This document shows positions 11,244-24,220 of a DNA stretch of 64,000 nucleotides, piece after piece; position 1 is the stretch's first letter; the number at the start of each line of letters is the position of its first letter. The notes under the pieces were generated by a model. It was given only the letters and a program-made list of their open reading frames with translations. It made no database searches and was not told the DNA's origin. Both the position numbers and the translations under genes were made by a program. Source of the stretch: Zoroaster sp. YZ-2022 (Eukaryota > Echinodermata > Asteroidea > Forcipulatida > Zoroasteridae); assembly GCA_029582265.1 (NCBI GenBank), contig CM055830.1:28313771-28377770 (forward strand). Reading direction: 5' to 3'.

Positions 11244-13294
11244 CAATGTGTTAAGTTTAAGGTTCTTTGAACTCCGCAACTATGTTTTGGCTGTACAAAT
11301 ATATTTACAGAATAGTGATTCAGAATATTTCTTCACTTAAACTTCAGATGAGGGTCATGTATGTGAACGAAATGTGACATAGTTCACTGGTCTTTAAGAT
11401 GATGCAAAGATTGTTAAAATATCTTCTGTGGTTCATGAGATATTTTGAAAATATTAAACTTTGATTTAGTGTTATTCGATATTTGATGACCACATCATGA
11501 CGTCATAGGGTTAATCAATATTAAATTAATAATAGTTAATATCTTTAAAATGTGCAATTTTACGACTCGGCAACAATCATAATTAGATTCAGCACCATTG
11601 AAACACCCTATGTTCCAATTTGTATGTGGTCCTGTGATGGGGATCACGAAAAAAAAAAATAGGTCTCATTTTTAAAAGTTCATCCCGTGGTCTAACTCGA
11701 TCAATTTAAGATCGAGTAACTTCTGACTTTTTATCAACAATTTTCTATTGGAAGCTTTAATTGATTTTAAGGCACTCTAGGTGGGAAATGCGAGGCAAAT
11801 TGTCGACCTTCGAGTTTAACAGTTGTATTTATTTTTATGCACTCTTAAAAAATATTTCTAAAGTTTACGTTTTTTTCCCCCCGGATTCAAGATATATATA
11901 AAGCTACCAACGTGTGAAATGTTCAGGTGTCTGTATCAGATTTGTCATGATAAAATTAATCCATTCATGTCTGGTCAGAATAATGGGAATTAGCAATACA
12001 TCGATCAATTATTTCAGAAAACATCTCTGTAATTGTTGTCACTGAGATCGCAAAATTAAACAAAGTTCGACAGATGTTTCCACGTGAGTGTCTCTTGACT
12101 TTATTTCTCTGAAACTGGTTCAGTCGCAAAGGTCATACACATACTCCAATCACTCCGTGAAAACTTTAGGAAACGAGAAAAAAAAAGGAACGAGATGTAA
12201 GACAATAATTCTACAAACTGGTTAGGTATGTACCTCAACATGTAAAACTATATGTACACTAGACCTAACATGTCAACCCTAAATCCATGCAATAAGGTGT
12301 ATCCTAATTATTTACTATAACAATAACAATTTGGTCCCTACTCAACGACTCGATCAATCATTTAGGGAAATGAAGAAACTCCCATTAGTGTAACACAAGA
12401 TCGACAAAATGAATTTCTCAAGGAGTAAATACTATGTATACGTTATGTATTCGAAGGTACATGTAAGCACACGCATATTAATGGCTCGTTTCATTGGTAA
12501 TTTAACTTTACAAATTAGCCTAAATACATGTTTATCAATTAAATCATAACAATTATGTAATATATAAAATGTCTCCATACCTCCATGCCTCTTTGTATTC
12601 AGAAATTACGGAAATGCATTTGAAATCAGCAATTTTTGAACCTCAAATTTCTCAGACGCAACAATTGTAGTTCTCGTAAGCGAGAATGAAAGTACCGACT
12701 CTGGAGGGCGCTTTAACTTCGCACCATAACAGATCAATATCTGTTACAATCTCATTTGAAGCGATGAGGGTCGATCCATGACCCCGTGGAGGATTTGGGT
12801 GCCACAAAATGGATGATCATGACAAATTAGGGAAACGACTTGAAAATAATGACTTCTTAATGAGCTTAACTTTATTACTCCATGCACCCTACCCAACTGA
12901 AGTGCTAACTGTCCGTAATGTCAAATTAACGCTATAGTTGAGGACATTAGAAAACAATTACCAATGGGCGCATAATCAATCCTATCACATGATGTGTTTT
13001 GAACGTTAATATGCAAATGTATTTCATAATTACTATTCCATTAATAATAATACCGGTACGAGGCACTACTTGAAGTTGACATATTCTGTTTGAGATCAAA
13101 CAATCAATTATGTGCAAAATAAAGTAGCTATCAAGTAAAATAAATCATTTTAAATAAATGTCATTAAATTGGTAGAAAAAAAATGTATATATGTATATAA
13201 CAGAAGTGCTTAATGGGGTTGTTTCTTATGCAATTCCATGCAGCAAACGAAATATATATGTATATGTAAACGAAATATATATGTATAAATATAT
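11244..13294. other. Intronic sequence without recognised features
   Basis: AT-rich sequence within the receptor gene's largest intron. I found no ORF with family motifs, no exon-like segment with matching splice phases and no clear repeat structure. Isolated TGACGTCA palindromes occur (for example near 11500). Confidence 0.5.
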
Positions 13295-13499
13295 AAGGGA
13301 AGCGAGCAAAGAAAAATTGGCTGATGCGAAACTCGAACCCACGACCTCTCAAATACTGTACGAGCGCTCTACCAACTGAGCTAACCAGCCCCTATGTTGG
13401 TGGGCGGTCCACTTATGCCAATTATCTATTACTCTATGGGGCCAGGTCAGAGGTCAAACCATATCTGCCGAGTAGCCAGGGATCAAACCCGGTCAGACG
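13295..13499 (-). mobile_element. tRNA-derived SINE, most complete copy
   Basis: The minus-strand 72-nt head at 13319-13390 can form a tRNA-like acceptor (GGCTGGT with ATCAGCC). It has box A TAGCTCAGTTGG and box B GGTTCGAG. Upstream of the head is a conserved extension that includes GGGTTTGATCCC, itself like a second box B, so the element may be dimeric. Downstream is a tail containing TTTGCTCGCTTCCCTTAT. The anticodon triplet differs among the three copies, so the parental tRNA is uncertain. Confidence 0.8.
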
Positions 13500-13618
13500 T
13501 AGACAACCTGGGTAACGGCAGTAGCGGGGATCATGTACACAACGGGATACAAGCCTTTTTCGTGGTTGTACACAGAATAAATACATATAGGATGGAACTG
13601 ACATGAAATATTATATAA

Positions 13619-13923
<305 letters not shown>

Positions 13924-14240
13924 CTAAGACATTAATTTCAGGACTGGTAGACCATGCTTCTCGTAATTATTATATTGAGAAATAGATATTTTAAAAGCAT
14001 TTTTCTTTTCTTTTCCCTAAGGTGATATTAAAGTCTTCCGACGAAGAAAATGTTGCATCGTTATCCCACCGGTAGACACTTTAAGTTAATTTATAAGTTG
14101 GGACTGAGTGGAGATGGCTCCAAATAATTTGCCATTGTTCACTTCATATCACTGTTCATAGTGATTATCTTGGATCAAACGTGTATCAAAGATATATCTT
14201 CCAAACCCCGAATATTTTAACTACAATTTTTACCACTTAC

Positions 14241-14577
14241 CGCTTGATGGCGCGCATTTATCCAGTACTGAAAGCTCAATATGTTTTCTCACAGAGCAGT
14301 TCTCCTGTTCTGACAACTCCGTTACTTTGAGTAAGTTCATATACTGCTCAGATAAATATGGGTAGTAGTACTCCAATACTGATGCGTTGCAATGATACAG
14401 AGTGTCTGGTGTCAGCGCCGGCGATGTGGACGCGTTGGTCCGGGCAAGGAATGTGTACGACATGTTGGTCACAGATGTCGGTGAAGTGGGCTCAGTAGTA
14501 TTGGCGGGAACTGCTGCTGTGGTGTTGTTAGCCTGGCCGTAGGTTAACGAAAAGCTTGCCAACAGGAGAATCAGTAA
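14241..14577 (-). CDS. Class B1 GPCR, exon for signal-peptide end and N-terminal stalk
   Basis: This 337-bp exon runs from a TTTTACTTACAG acceptor to CCATCAAGCG before GTAAGT. It is open throughout and leaves in phase 1, matching the 6586-6699 exon. It starts LLILLLASFSLTYGQ, a hydrophobic signal-peptide core with a plausible cleavage site, and continues with a Thr/Pro/Asn-rich stalk carrying several N-x-S/T sequons. Cysteines at YHC, ENC and DKC precede the HRM core; one of them should be the first HRM cysteine. There is no ATG: an in-frame TGA lies just upstream of the acceptor, so the start codon must be in a separate upstream exon that I could not identify. Confidence 0.82.
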
Positions 14578-14595
14578 CTGTAAGTAAAAAGTCAA

Positions 14596-16250
14596 TCACA
14601 ATTGATTTCATAGATGGCTATTATATTTTGCCACATGATTGTACATAAAGTGAATAATTCATTGAAATAATGACTGATTCGAAGTAAGCACTTAATTCAC
14701 AAAACCAACCCGTTCATAATATTTTCGAGATCTGAAACAAACTTTCAAAGATGACACAGTCCAGCAGGTGATGCTCCACTGTCGAGTAAGATAGTGAAAT
14801 ACTTAGATGCACAGTTAGGACCCTATAAGAGGAGATCCCAGCAGCCAACCAAGGCGCGGTGTGATCACTGCAAATTCAGGCAGCTTGAAATGGAAACGCA
14901 AACCAATCTGAAGGTTCGTGTGTCTCTTGGTTTAATCAAATACGATCGCAAAACTTGCTTTCTCAATATTTCCTGCTACATCTGCCTTTAGGTTAGCCAA
15001 GTCGTAGCCGTTGTGTTATAGCAGGTGATTTTTTTTTCCTTTGTTGGTTTCCTACTAGCCTTGCGGCCTGGGGCTATTTCTTTGGCTCAAGTACGGTCGA
15101 TGAAGCATAGTGAAAGGTCGGAGGAAAAAGTATGGTCGGAGAAAACAGTGTGCAAGGCACACCTTACAATAAATAAATTAATAAATAACAACACAATGCT
15201 AACCAACTCTGAACCTGCGAACGTTTTATTCTACTCTGTGTGAAATACATAAACGTTACTGATGTTCTGAGTAGGCCTATTTTAAGCAACTGTGGATTAT
15301 TGGCCCCACTCATAAACACCGAAGTTAAAGGACATTCTGGACTTGTTGTGACTGATAATGAGCCATGACACGAACAAAGCACGAACAAAGACCAAGCACG
15401 AAAGTAGTGGGAACATACGCGGCGGCGCCGCGTCGTGATTTCAAAATGTTTTGTAGTTCTTCACGGTAAAGTAACTTCGTTGATATCATCGTATAATGAC
15501 GTGAAATTTGGAGACAATTTATCACTCCGGCGATATTTTAACTAAAAAGGGCGATATGAATTTGCTATCGGCGATATTTTTGGAATATCTTCAAAACCAT
15601 AACCGATTTAGCAGATAATTTTTTTGAATATCGTATCGTTACGATATTATCGTCGTGATATCGTCCACTACTGTCTTCCCCGTTGACGGAAGAGTAATTG
15701 AATTTACTAGGTGCGAAATGGTCATGTAAACAGGCCTCATCTCGTGCCTAATAGACCTAGGGAAAAACACGTGTTTAAAACATCACTGGTACCCTGCACA
15801 TATTCAATATACGAAAAATGTGTGCCAAGCGGCTGGCTGATCATACCGTGATGTGGCACATGCAATAGGGGGCAATGACGTCTGACATATCCATGGTTCC
15901 TCAGAACGTTTACTGTCTGGATTTGTGTTTGCGTCCATAGCAAAATTTTATTGATTTCCTTCAGAATACGTCATTACATCGAACCACGGCAAGGTTGATG
16001 AATGTTCATGAAAAGCGCGTTAACATTTATAGTGAGTTTACGACGAAGCATTAATAAGCCGATAAAACTTAACTTAGACTTCACTATTTTTTACATAAGT
16101 CGAAACAATTTATGCCTATGCTTTTTTGTTTTTTTGTTTTTTTGTTTTGTTTTTGTTTGTTTCTTTGTTTGTTTGTTTGTTGCACTAAGCTGAAACATTG
16201 AAAAAAGTGACCAGATAAAGTTACAGAGAAGTCAACACCAAAATTAGGAT
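14596..16250. other. Presumed receptor-gene intron or 5' flank, nothing recognised
   Basis: The missing first exon and promoter of the receptor may lie here or further right. Short ORFs on both strands show no family motifs. A T-rich run with repeated TTTGTTTG occupies about 16120-16180. Confidence 0.4.
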
Positions 16251-16262
16251 AGGCATGAATAA

Positions 16263-16745
16263 AGGAAAACAGAGCTGGACAAATGAACAGTGCATGCAGA
16301 GAAACTGACGAGAATCACAGCAAGAACGACAGTAAGAAGGCTTATCAACTTGTAAAGGGCCTGACTGATGTGAGACAGGGGAAGTCACAACCACTATCCA
16401 AGACAAATCAGGAAAATGCCTTTCAGAGGAGTAATAATATATTTTCAACCGATTGACTGAATACTGCTCAGAACTGTACAACCACAAGACCAATGTAGAC
16501 CAAGCAGTATTAAACCGTCACACCACCCAAGAAGACAACTACCCCATCCTTCGTGAGGAAGTGGAGGCTGCGGTAAGATCACTAACGAAAGGGAAATCAA
16601 CTGGCGTCGACAACATACCAGTAGAACTTATTCTAGCTGTCGGTGATACCCCGATCACTGCCCTTAAAACAATATTAGCTGGCGGGAAAAATGGGCTGTC
16701 GAATTACACTGGTCTACAGCCAAAATGCTTCCGAAAAAAAATGAA
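16263..16745 (+). pseudogene. LINE reverse-transcriptase fragment
   Basis: In shifted frames the sequence reads NDSKKAYQLVKGLTD, then TEYCSELYNHKT, then PILREEVEAAVRSLTKGKST followed by GVDNIPVELI. This is the linker and start of the RT domain of non-LTR retrotransposons, where EV..A(I/V)..L..GK..G.D.IP.E is conserved before RT block 1. The catalytic FADD region is absent and frames are broken, so it is a truncated relic. Similarity to the 36.6-kb LINE is only at the level of the shared domain. Confidence 0.7.
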
Positions 16746-16904
16746 GTAAAACTTTACTAATTCTGGGTCGCTGAGAACGAAACCGATGCTTAAAATTATT
16801 GATTGGCTCTAGTTTTCAATATATGGTACTAGGTTGGCATATACGACCCTTGACTTGGGAGTAATGGACGATAAGTGACTTATAAAGGGAATGGATCATT
16901 GTGT

Positions 16905-17135
16905 GAACAATGCAGATAACTTCTGCTATGTTTGTGATGAAGTGACATTTACATCACAAAAGCACAGTTTAACGGCCATGGTTAAGAAAGCCTAACTACC
17001 ACCTTAATTTTGGCTGCAAAATTGGAGACCAGGACATTACAACAATGGAGAAACAATATCAGGGTAAATGGAGCCCATCAATGCTTGCAGACTATTGCTG
17101 GGCAGTGACAAGAGATGCTCCATTTTTTTGAAGAG
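16905..17135 (+). pseudogene. Relic of an uncharacterised invertebrate transposon-type protein
   Basis: One frame reads NADNFCYVCDEVTFTSQKHS, then LTAMVKKA, then a stop. A later frame reads [19 protein letters not shown]. From memory these resemble a family of multi-copy hypothetical proteins in invertebrate genomes with a CYxC zinc-binding start and a SMxADYCWxxxRD block. A search is needed to confirm this. The coding sequence is broken by stops and cut off by the (TA)n tract. Confidence 0.35.
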
Positions 17136-17200
17136 AGAGGCCAAGATCCACGGTGTAGACACCGAATAAGGACTTACCATGTACACACACATACACACAC

Positions 17201-17383
<183 letters not shown>

Positions 17384-17397
17384 GCAGGTTAGGTCTC

Positions 17398-17915
17398 ACT
17401 CTATTTTGTGAGCCTGCTAGGTTCGTTTCATTATTAAAATGGATAATTGCTCTAGAAAGAATCACACGGACAGCGAAATTGAGTTGATCTTTCTTCGCAA
17501 AGATAAATTATTATTGAATACCAAATCTCAATTCATCATTAACAAAACAAAATATAGGAGTGAATCAGCATAGAGTAATGATTGGAAACATTGACAATGT
17601 GAATATGAGTTCAACGATTTCACTACGGATGATCTTCGATACAATCGGCAAAGTTCACTCTATTTTGTGAGCCTGCTAGGTTCGTTTCATTATTAAAATG
17701 GATAATTGCTCTAGAAAGAATCCACACGGACAGCGAAATTGAGTTGATCTTTCTTCGCAAGATAAATTATTATTGAATACCAAATCTCAATTCATCATTA
17801 ACAAAACAAAATATAGGAGTGAATCAGCATAGAGTAATGATTGGAAACATTGACAATGTGAATATGAGTTCAACGATTTCACTACGGATGATCTTCGATA
17901 CAATCGGCAAAGTTC
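17398..17915. repeat. 258-bp tandem duplication
   Basis: CACTCTATTTTGTGAGCC occurs at 17398 and 17656, and the following 258 bases are repeated almost identically. The few differences are single-base indels (for example AATCACACG versus AATCCACACG). The second copy runs on into CACTTCACAAG at about 17914. The event is either recent or an assembly artefact. Confidence 0.85.
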
Positions 17916-18864
17916 ACTTCACAAGTATAAGAAATGCAACCGGAATGAAACAGGCGTACCAAAGATACGTTAGGAGATTTGGGTACTCAATGGGTTTGCA
18001 AGAATTTACGTGCGGGTAGTGCGCACTCACAACAGAAGCAAAGCTTAACCAACAAGTAAAATGTGCTAGTGAAACAACAGACATTCCGTAATCAAACCGC
18101 TGATATAAAAATACATCAGGTAAATCAATATGAGTGTAAACCCATTCAATTCAACAGGTAATCACAATTTATATTTACTTCAATGGTATAACTGTTCCTT
18201 GACCGAAAGTTAATCGGCAATTCACAAAGGAATTGCCTAACGAAATCAATCAAACAGAAATCTGCACAAAAGTTGGAAATGGCTAACCAGTGAAAGGCAG
18301 GTGCACGCACTCACGCGGTGTGAAATCAACGACTTGATTACACTTAGGAACAACGGTTAGACCACTGAAATATTGGCATGAAAATACAATAAAATGTGAA
18401 TGGTACAACGCAATCAATAATGCGATTGTATTAAATTCTTTCAATAGTATTCGTCAACTAGATTGATTGACAATTGATATAATTTGCAGTTGTCAGGTGG
18501 TAAACGGCGCTTCACCAACGTGAACAGAATTCAGAAAATAATCAAGAATGTGTTAACTCCAGAAAATAATAATAGATCGCAATTTAGGGTGAACACATCA
18601 AATTCTAAATACTGAAGAAGTTAATAACAACAAAACACAAGAAAAATAACATATATAGATCTTATCTAGTTTGCGCTTCTACTGGGCCCGGATGGACGTG
18701 CAGGCTTGGTTGGCGACTCAGAAGGATCCGGGTCCCAAAGCAGCGGCGTCCAGGTGGGCTCCAGAAAAGGCGACGATCCGAAGAAAGGGGTTGGTTGAGA
18801 AACGGGACAGGTTGGAGAGGCGAACCGGGTCGGCTCCCCAAGACGAGACCTAGGGACGTATGTT

Positions 18865-19018
18865 CTGTATCAACAGAGCACGTTGGTAAAAAGATGCAAG
18901 GAGGAATATTAGGAACTACTTTTTAGGAAAAGTCAACGCGTTCGAAATGAAAAGTATCAAAGTGTATGCAACAGAGATACGTCTACTTTTGCATCGAGGT
19001 CGCTTTCGCTTCTGATTC
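18865..19018. repeat. Direct repeat, copy 1 (partner at 20021)
   Basis: From TGTATCAACAGAGCACGTTGG to GCTTTCGCTTCTGA this segment matches 20021-20166, with several extra bases in homopolymers. The copies lie 1.16 kb apart in the same orientation. They could be remnants of long terminal repeats or an internal duplication. No retroviral-type coding domain was recognised between them. Confidence 0.75.
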
Positions 19019-20020
19019 AAGATCAACCATTTAAATATATAATACTAAACTAAATAAGTAGGTAGCAAATAATATACTAAGTAGAATCTAATGAATTGGT
19101 AAAAATGTATAAAAATACACCCGCATCACCCGTTCAATGAACTTGGCAACTTAGAAATGTTCTCTTCCAGAAATAATCACGGGAGGAATATCGGGCCTCT
19201 GATAAACGAAATCGTGAATAGGAGAAGTATCAAGAATACGGTTCAGCACGAATCGTGCGTGTGTGCGTACATTATGTGGAATACATCAATGGTCAACCGG
19301 GTCAAGGTCACTTTTGTTTACAACCAAAGCAGCAAACGGTCGTAAGGTTTACATGTACTTAATGGCTAAGGAATGGTGACCATAAATTGTGAAAAGTGAA
19401 TAACGTATCTGAGGTCAGATTAACTCTAGGTCTAGACTGGTCACATCATGAGGAATTCCTCCAAGGTTACACGAAACATGGAGAAAAATGCATGAAAGAT
19501 GTAACAAAACAACATAAATCTAGCATCTTAACTACTAATCAGCAGATATAATCAATGGGTGAAGAACTTGGATTAATAACAGAATGGTTCAATTAAGCGC
19601 GTTCCAATCAACGAGCTGGATTTCTATCGGAAAATGGACACGGTTTCATTGAACATCAAATAAGAAAAGGACACGGGTGTGAAGCTGCTATCAACAATCA
19701 AAATGCACTAACTAAATCGCAGATGGGTAATAAGCAACCATAAAGTCTATCGGTAAATAGGACGGAACTCCTAAAGCTTTTCCGCACACATAGTTAGCAA
19801 ATAATAAAGGTTACACAAGGAAATATTTAGTGATTTTATACATCTCAACATATAGTTGAAGCATCTTTCAAACAAATCTATAGGTGACTGGTCTAAAACT
19901 CATATTGGACTGTTCCATCCATCTTGAGTCCGTCTTCAACCACTTTGTAGATCTATCAATAATATAGATGCATAAGACAAGCTTATACATACTAGGAAAG
20001 TAACATACAGGGTAGCTTAC

Positions 20021-20166
20021 CTGTATCAACAGAGCACGTTGGTAAAGATGCAAGGAGGAATAAGGGAACTACTTTTAGGGAAAAGTCAACGCGTTCCAAA
20101 TGAAAAGTATCAAAGTGTATGCAACAGAGATACGTCTACTTGCATCGAGGTCGCTTTCGCTTCTGA
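20021..20166. repeat. Direct repeat, copy 2 (partner at 18865)
   Basis: Same sequence as 18865-19018 but shorter in the homopolymer runs (GGTAAAGATG versus GGTAAAAAGATG). Downstream sequences differ, so the repeat ends near TTCGCTTCTGA. Confidence 0.75.
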
Positions 20167-20603
20167 GGGGGCAGGAGCGAAATTAGGAGATCACAGAAAA
20201 AACCATGCTGGATCGATACGTGCTCAAACAAGTTCTTGATTGGTCTAAATCTTAAAACAATGATGTCCTGAGGAATCTAGACCAATCAGAAAAAGACTAG
20301 TGGACAAACATTCCAAGGAAGCATGGTCAGCAAAATATGACCATACTTGAGGATGTTTATGCCAACGTGGCCAACCACTAATTAAGACAAAGGATTGTTT
20401 GGTTAGCGCTTGGCAGCTTAATGTCCCTGGGGTAGCTCCTAACATACCAGATTATGCTATGGTCAGTTGAACATCGTGGGAAACGGCACTCTTACCCATC
20501 TTGCAAGGTAGCTAGAAAAGGCCAAAATGTAGGAATTCCATGCTTAGCGACATTTCTGTCGGACCACCTTAAGAGTTATAATACAATTTTATAATAGGGT
20601 TCT

Positions 20604-20710
<107 letters not shown>

Positions 20711-20815
20711 CCACCCACTTATAGCTAAGGCCACCCTCCCAATTTATGTCTGAAGCAGACAACTTTGTAGACAAAAATTGTAGACCAGTGTTATTGAGCT
20801 GTCAGAACAACATAG

Positions 20816-20982
20816 AAGTGGAATTTCTTTTCGTTTTCGCACGACAGGTGCGAGTCTATTGTACACCTTAGTACAATACACAATAGTTTCTTACGTAACT
20901 ATTCCAGTACATATAAAAAGCCACATGCGGGCTTTTCGCTCACTCTCGGTCAAGCAGTCGAACCTTGCCGTAACACTAGTCT
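20816..20982 (+). repeat. DIRS/Ngaro-like split direct repeat A1
   Basis: Starts AAGTGGAATTTCTTTTCG and ends AACACTAGTCT. Matches A2 at 24221-24388 with a one-base difference in length. It contains TACATATAAAAAGCC, a possible TATA-like promoter element ahead of the Gag ORF. Confidence 0.88.
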
Positions 20983-21025
20983 TACGTGCCTTTAGCTGCA
21001 TTTCTTTAGCTGCAATTCTTTCAAC

Positions 21026-21770
21026 ATGTCTCAAGAGGACAACTCCATTCTTTCGCCGCCCAACGAAGGAAATCAAGACATTTTGCGAGCCATTCAGGCC
21101 CTCACTAACTCTTTGGACTTGCGAGTAGAATCTGTTTGTAAGAAACAGAGACTAGCGACAAACGTTCCTAACCTCAAGAGAGAAGGAACCAGCAGCAGTA
21201 CAAGCATTGCGAAAAGACCCTTATGCTTGTCGAGACGGCATTACAGAGCATCGATTCACTTGACATCGAAGAAGCCAAGAACAATTTGAAGCCATCGAGG
21301 GAATAAAGGAACGTCAGAAGTTAATCCGCATCGCAGACCGGTCAGAGCTAGGTTGGGGTGTGGTGAAGGAATATGTCGCTGACGACTTGGCTTACGACTC
21401 CTCGGATGAGAAAAAGAATTAAAAAGCAGAGAAAGCCGCTGCAGCCAAAAAAAACGATGCCAAAAAAGCGCCCAGGTAGCACCAAGGCACTCGGCTCTTC
21501 TCCATTCTCGTCAAGGCCACCGGTATCTTTTACTGCTATTCCTTATCAGCGGCAACCATTTTTTCGTTCCTACCGAAGTTCATCAACCTTCGACAACCGC
21601 ATATGCTTCCAGTGCGGCATACAAGGTCACGTGCGATCGGCATGCCCCTCCTCCGAATTCTACAGCGCCAGCAAGGACAGTCTGGACCAACACCAGCCCC
21701 TAGAACTTAGGGACTGGGAACATTGCAAGGTCGTCCTTCCCTCCACAAGGAGTTCAAGGTAGATTAATTA
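21026..21770 (+). pseudogene. Gag-like protein of the DIRS/Ngaro-like element
   Basis: The ORF opens MSQEDNSILSPPNEGNQ at the first ATG after repeat A1. After a frameshift it continues IKERQKLIRIADRSELGWGV, then EYVADDLAYDSSDEKKN, a block I associate with Gag-like proteins of invertebrate Ngaro elements. Another frame carries CFQCGIQGHVRSAC, a CX2CX4HX4C zinc knuckle for RNA binding. At least two frameshifts and several stops disable it. Expected role: packaging of the element RNA. Confidence 0.75.
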
Positions 21771-21837
21771 CATGCATAGATTATTGGAAGTATTCTTTGA
21801 AGGCTACCGAATTTGTGATTGATGTTATTGAATAGGG

Positions 21838-23640
21838 TTACAAGATTCCTTTCATTTTCACGCCCACACAAATTTTTGCTAAAAACAACTGATCTAGCTT
21901 GAGCACCCTGAATTTGTTCAATCCGCCATTGCCGAACTTCTTAGCAAACGTTGTATTTTTCAGGTTCATAGCCCCCCGTTTTGCTGCAACCCTCTTACCG
22001 TAGCAACGGAAAAGAAATTGAGACTCGTTCTGGACTTGCGTCATCCAAATAAGTTTATCCTAAAAACTAAGTTCAAGTATGAAGACCTAAAGCACATCTC
22101 CCAAGTTCTCGACTTTAACCAACACTATTTTAGTTTCGATCTAGAGTGCGGTTATCACCACATAGACATATTTTCCGAACACCATAAATATCTTGGTTTT
22201 TCATGGAGATTTCACCAAAATGATACCAGGTACTACGTTTTCGTGTACTCCCTTTTGGCTTAACTAGTGCTTGTTATTTATTCACCAAGCTTACAAGGCC
22301 CCTCGTCTATTTTTGGCGCGCCCTCGGCATTTCTTGTTTCATGTATATTGATGACGGTCTAATAATATCCCCTGATCGCCAATCCGCATTACATAACTCG
22401 GCCATTGTTAAAGACTCGCTCATTCACAGCGGCCTTGTTCCCAGCAAAACCAAATGTTTTGGCACCCACAGAACACCATCAAATACTTAGGTCTCCTTCT
22501 CGATTCCCGTTCTTTGACATTTTCTGTTCCTACGTCAAAAATGTCTAAGCTTTTGTCGACCATTCAGGATATTGTTTACAACCACGCCCACTCTAAACCA
22601 ATACAAGCCAGATCTCTTGCTCGAATTACCGGTCAATTAATCTCCATGTCCCTTGCTCTCGGCCCAGTTACCCGCCTAATGACGCGAGCCATGTATCGTT
22701 CTATCGAGAGCAGAGCATCTTGGTGCGATTCTATTGTTATTTCAGACTCTGTAATCACCGAATTGACATTTTGGCAATCCAATTTTGAATTAATGAACGG
22801 ATTCTCCATTACACATCAGCACGCTCCTGCTCGTGCTGTTCACTCGGACGCGAGTGACACCGGATATGGTGGCTACGTAGCTGGTTTTAAAAACCAGATA
22901 ATTAACGGTACTTGGTCAGAGACGGAGAAAACGCGCAGTTCCACTTGGCGCGAGTTGGCAGCAGTTTTTAAAATACTATTAGAACTGCGAGATGAATTAG
23001 CTCATCTAAAAATCAGGTGGTACACCGACAATGCCAACGTACCGCGTATTCTTGCTCATGGCAGTCCTAAGCCAGATTTGCAAGCCCTGTCCTTATCCAT
23101 TTTTTCGCTTTGTTTGAAGCACAATATTGTTATTTTACCAGAATGGATACCTCGGAACAGTAACCGCATTGCTGACAGTATTAGCAGAGTCTTTGGTTTC
23201 GACGATTGGTCCATCGACCAGTCATCGTTCGATCTTATTGATCATCTATGGGGCCCACATACTTGGGATCGATTTGCTTCCCCTACTAATTTCAAAGTGA
23301 ACAAATTTAATTCCAGATTCTGGTGTAGAGGTTCTTCAGGCGTAGACGCTTTTTGCCACACCTGGTCTGATGAAAACAACTATTTGTGCCCACCTGTCTC
23401 ACTTATAGTGAACGTTCTGAAACACTTATCTCTATACAATGGTAGAGGCACTCTTATCATTCCAAGGCGGACTTCCGCATATTTTTTGGCCTCCATTTGC
23501 CCCGATGGCAAAACACTTTATTAATTCTGTTCATGACTGGCGCCTATTGAGCATTTGGTTTACCCCACCCACACTGGCTCCAAATTCAGTTTTTAACCGT
23601 ACACCGACATTTTTGTTCTTTGGCTTTGCGAATTGATCAC
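21838..23640 (+). pseudogene. Reverse transcriptase-RNase H of the DIRS/Ngaro-like element
   Basis: Fragments in three frames line up in order: YKIPF; LRLVLDLRHPNKFI; FDLECGYHHIDIFSEHHKY; LPFGLTSA; the catalytic MYIDDG (22341); then IKYLGLLLDSRS. The 22454-23524 reading frame is the longest intact piece. It holds an RNase H domain with HSDASDTGYGGYV, TWRELAAV, WYTDNANV and ADSISR, giving the D-E-D-D catalytic set. It ends in a DIRS-type region, WDRFAS..N and FWC. Apparent one-base shifts lie near 22233 and 22450, with stops before 21901. The protein would copy the element RNA into DNA. Confidence 0.88.
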
Positions 23641-23782
23641 AGCACTGTTACCCCCCAGAACGACGCACAGGGGTTTTGTTCCTCCGATCTGTTATTGCAA
23701 TGATTGTCTCGCAAAAAACTAGCCACTTTTCAGGCTTATAGGCGTTTTGCTACAATCATAGGTCAATTGTTACCATTCCTTT

Positions 23783-24013
23783 CAGCCGATTTGTGAGCTA
23801 GAGAACACAGCCGATTTGCGAGCTAGAGAACACAGCTGATTTGCGAGCTAGAGTACACAGCCGATTTGCGAGCTAGAGTACACAGCCGATTTGCGAGCTA
23901 GAGAACACAGCCGATTTCCGAGCTAGAGAACTCAGCCGATTTGCGAGCTAGAGAACACAGCCGATTTGCGAGCTAGAAAATGGCCAATTTGCGGGCTAGA
24001 AAACTCGGCCAAT
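23783..24013. repeat. 25-bp minisatellite inside the retroelement
   Basis: CAGCCGATTTGCGAGCTAGA plus GAACA repeats from 23783 every 25 bases, about nine copies, with the last ones diverging (TGGCCAATTTGCGGGC). It lies between the RNase H region and repeat B1, where the recombinase gene would normally be expected. Confidence 0.92.
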
Positions 24014-24065
24014 TCGAGTGTCTTACACTAATACTCTGCCACATTACACTTTCTTTTGCGATCCT

Positions 24066-24220
24066 CAGTGCCCAAGGTTCACCGCACGACCATACCAACT
24101 GTTCACCAAAGGAAACTTGTGTCCTGTGTCCCTTATTTGCTGTTATTTACTATTTGTATGTTATTACAGGAGGAAGAAATAGAAAAGAAATGAATTTTCT
24201 GACGTAAGTATGTAGGAAGA
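24066..24220 (+). repeat. DIRS/Ngaro-like split direct repeat B1
   Basis: Starts CAGTGCCCAAGGTTCACC and ends GTAAGTATGTAGGAAGA. Matches B2 at 26741-26930. It is followed without a gap by repeat A2, forming the B-A junction typical of a circular replication template. Confidence 0.85.

Noticed and set aside
18671..18853. GC-richer 60-aa plus-strand ORF
   Set aside because: Composition differs from its surroundings, but I see no domain and no flanking retroelement genes to place it.
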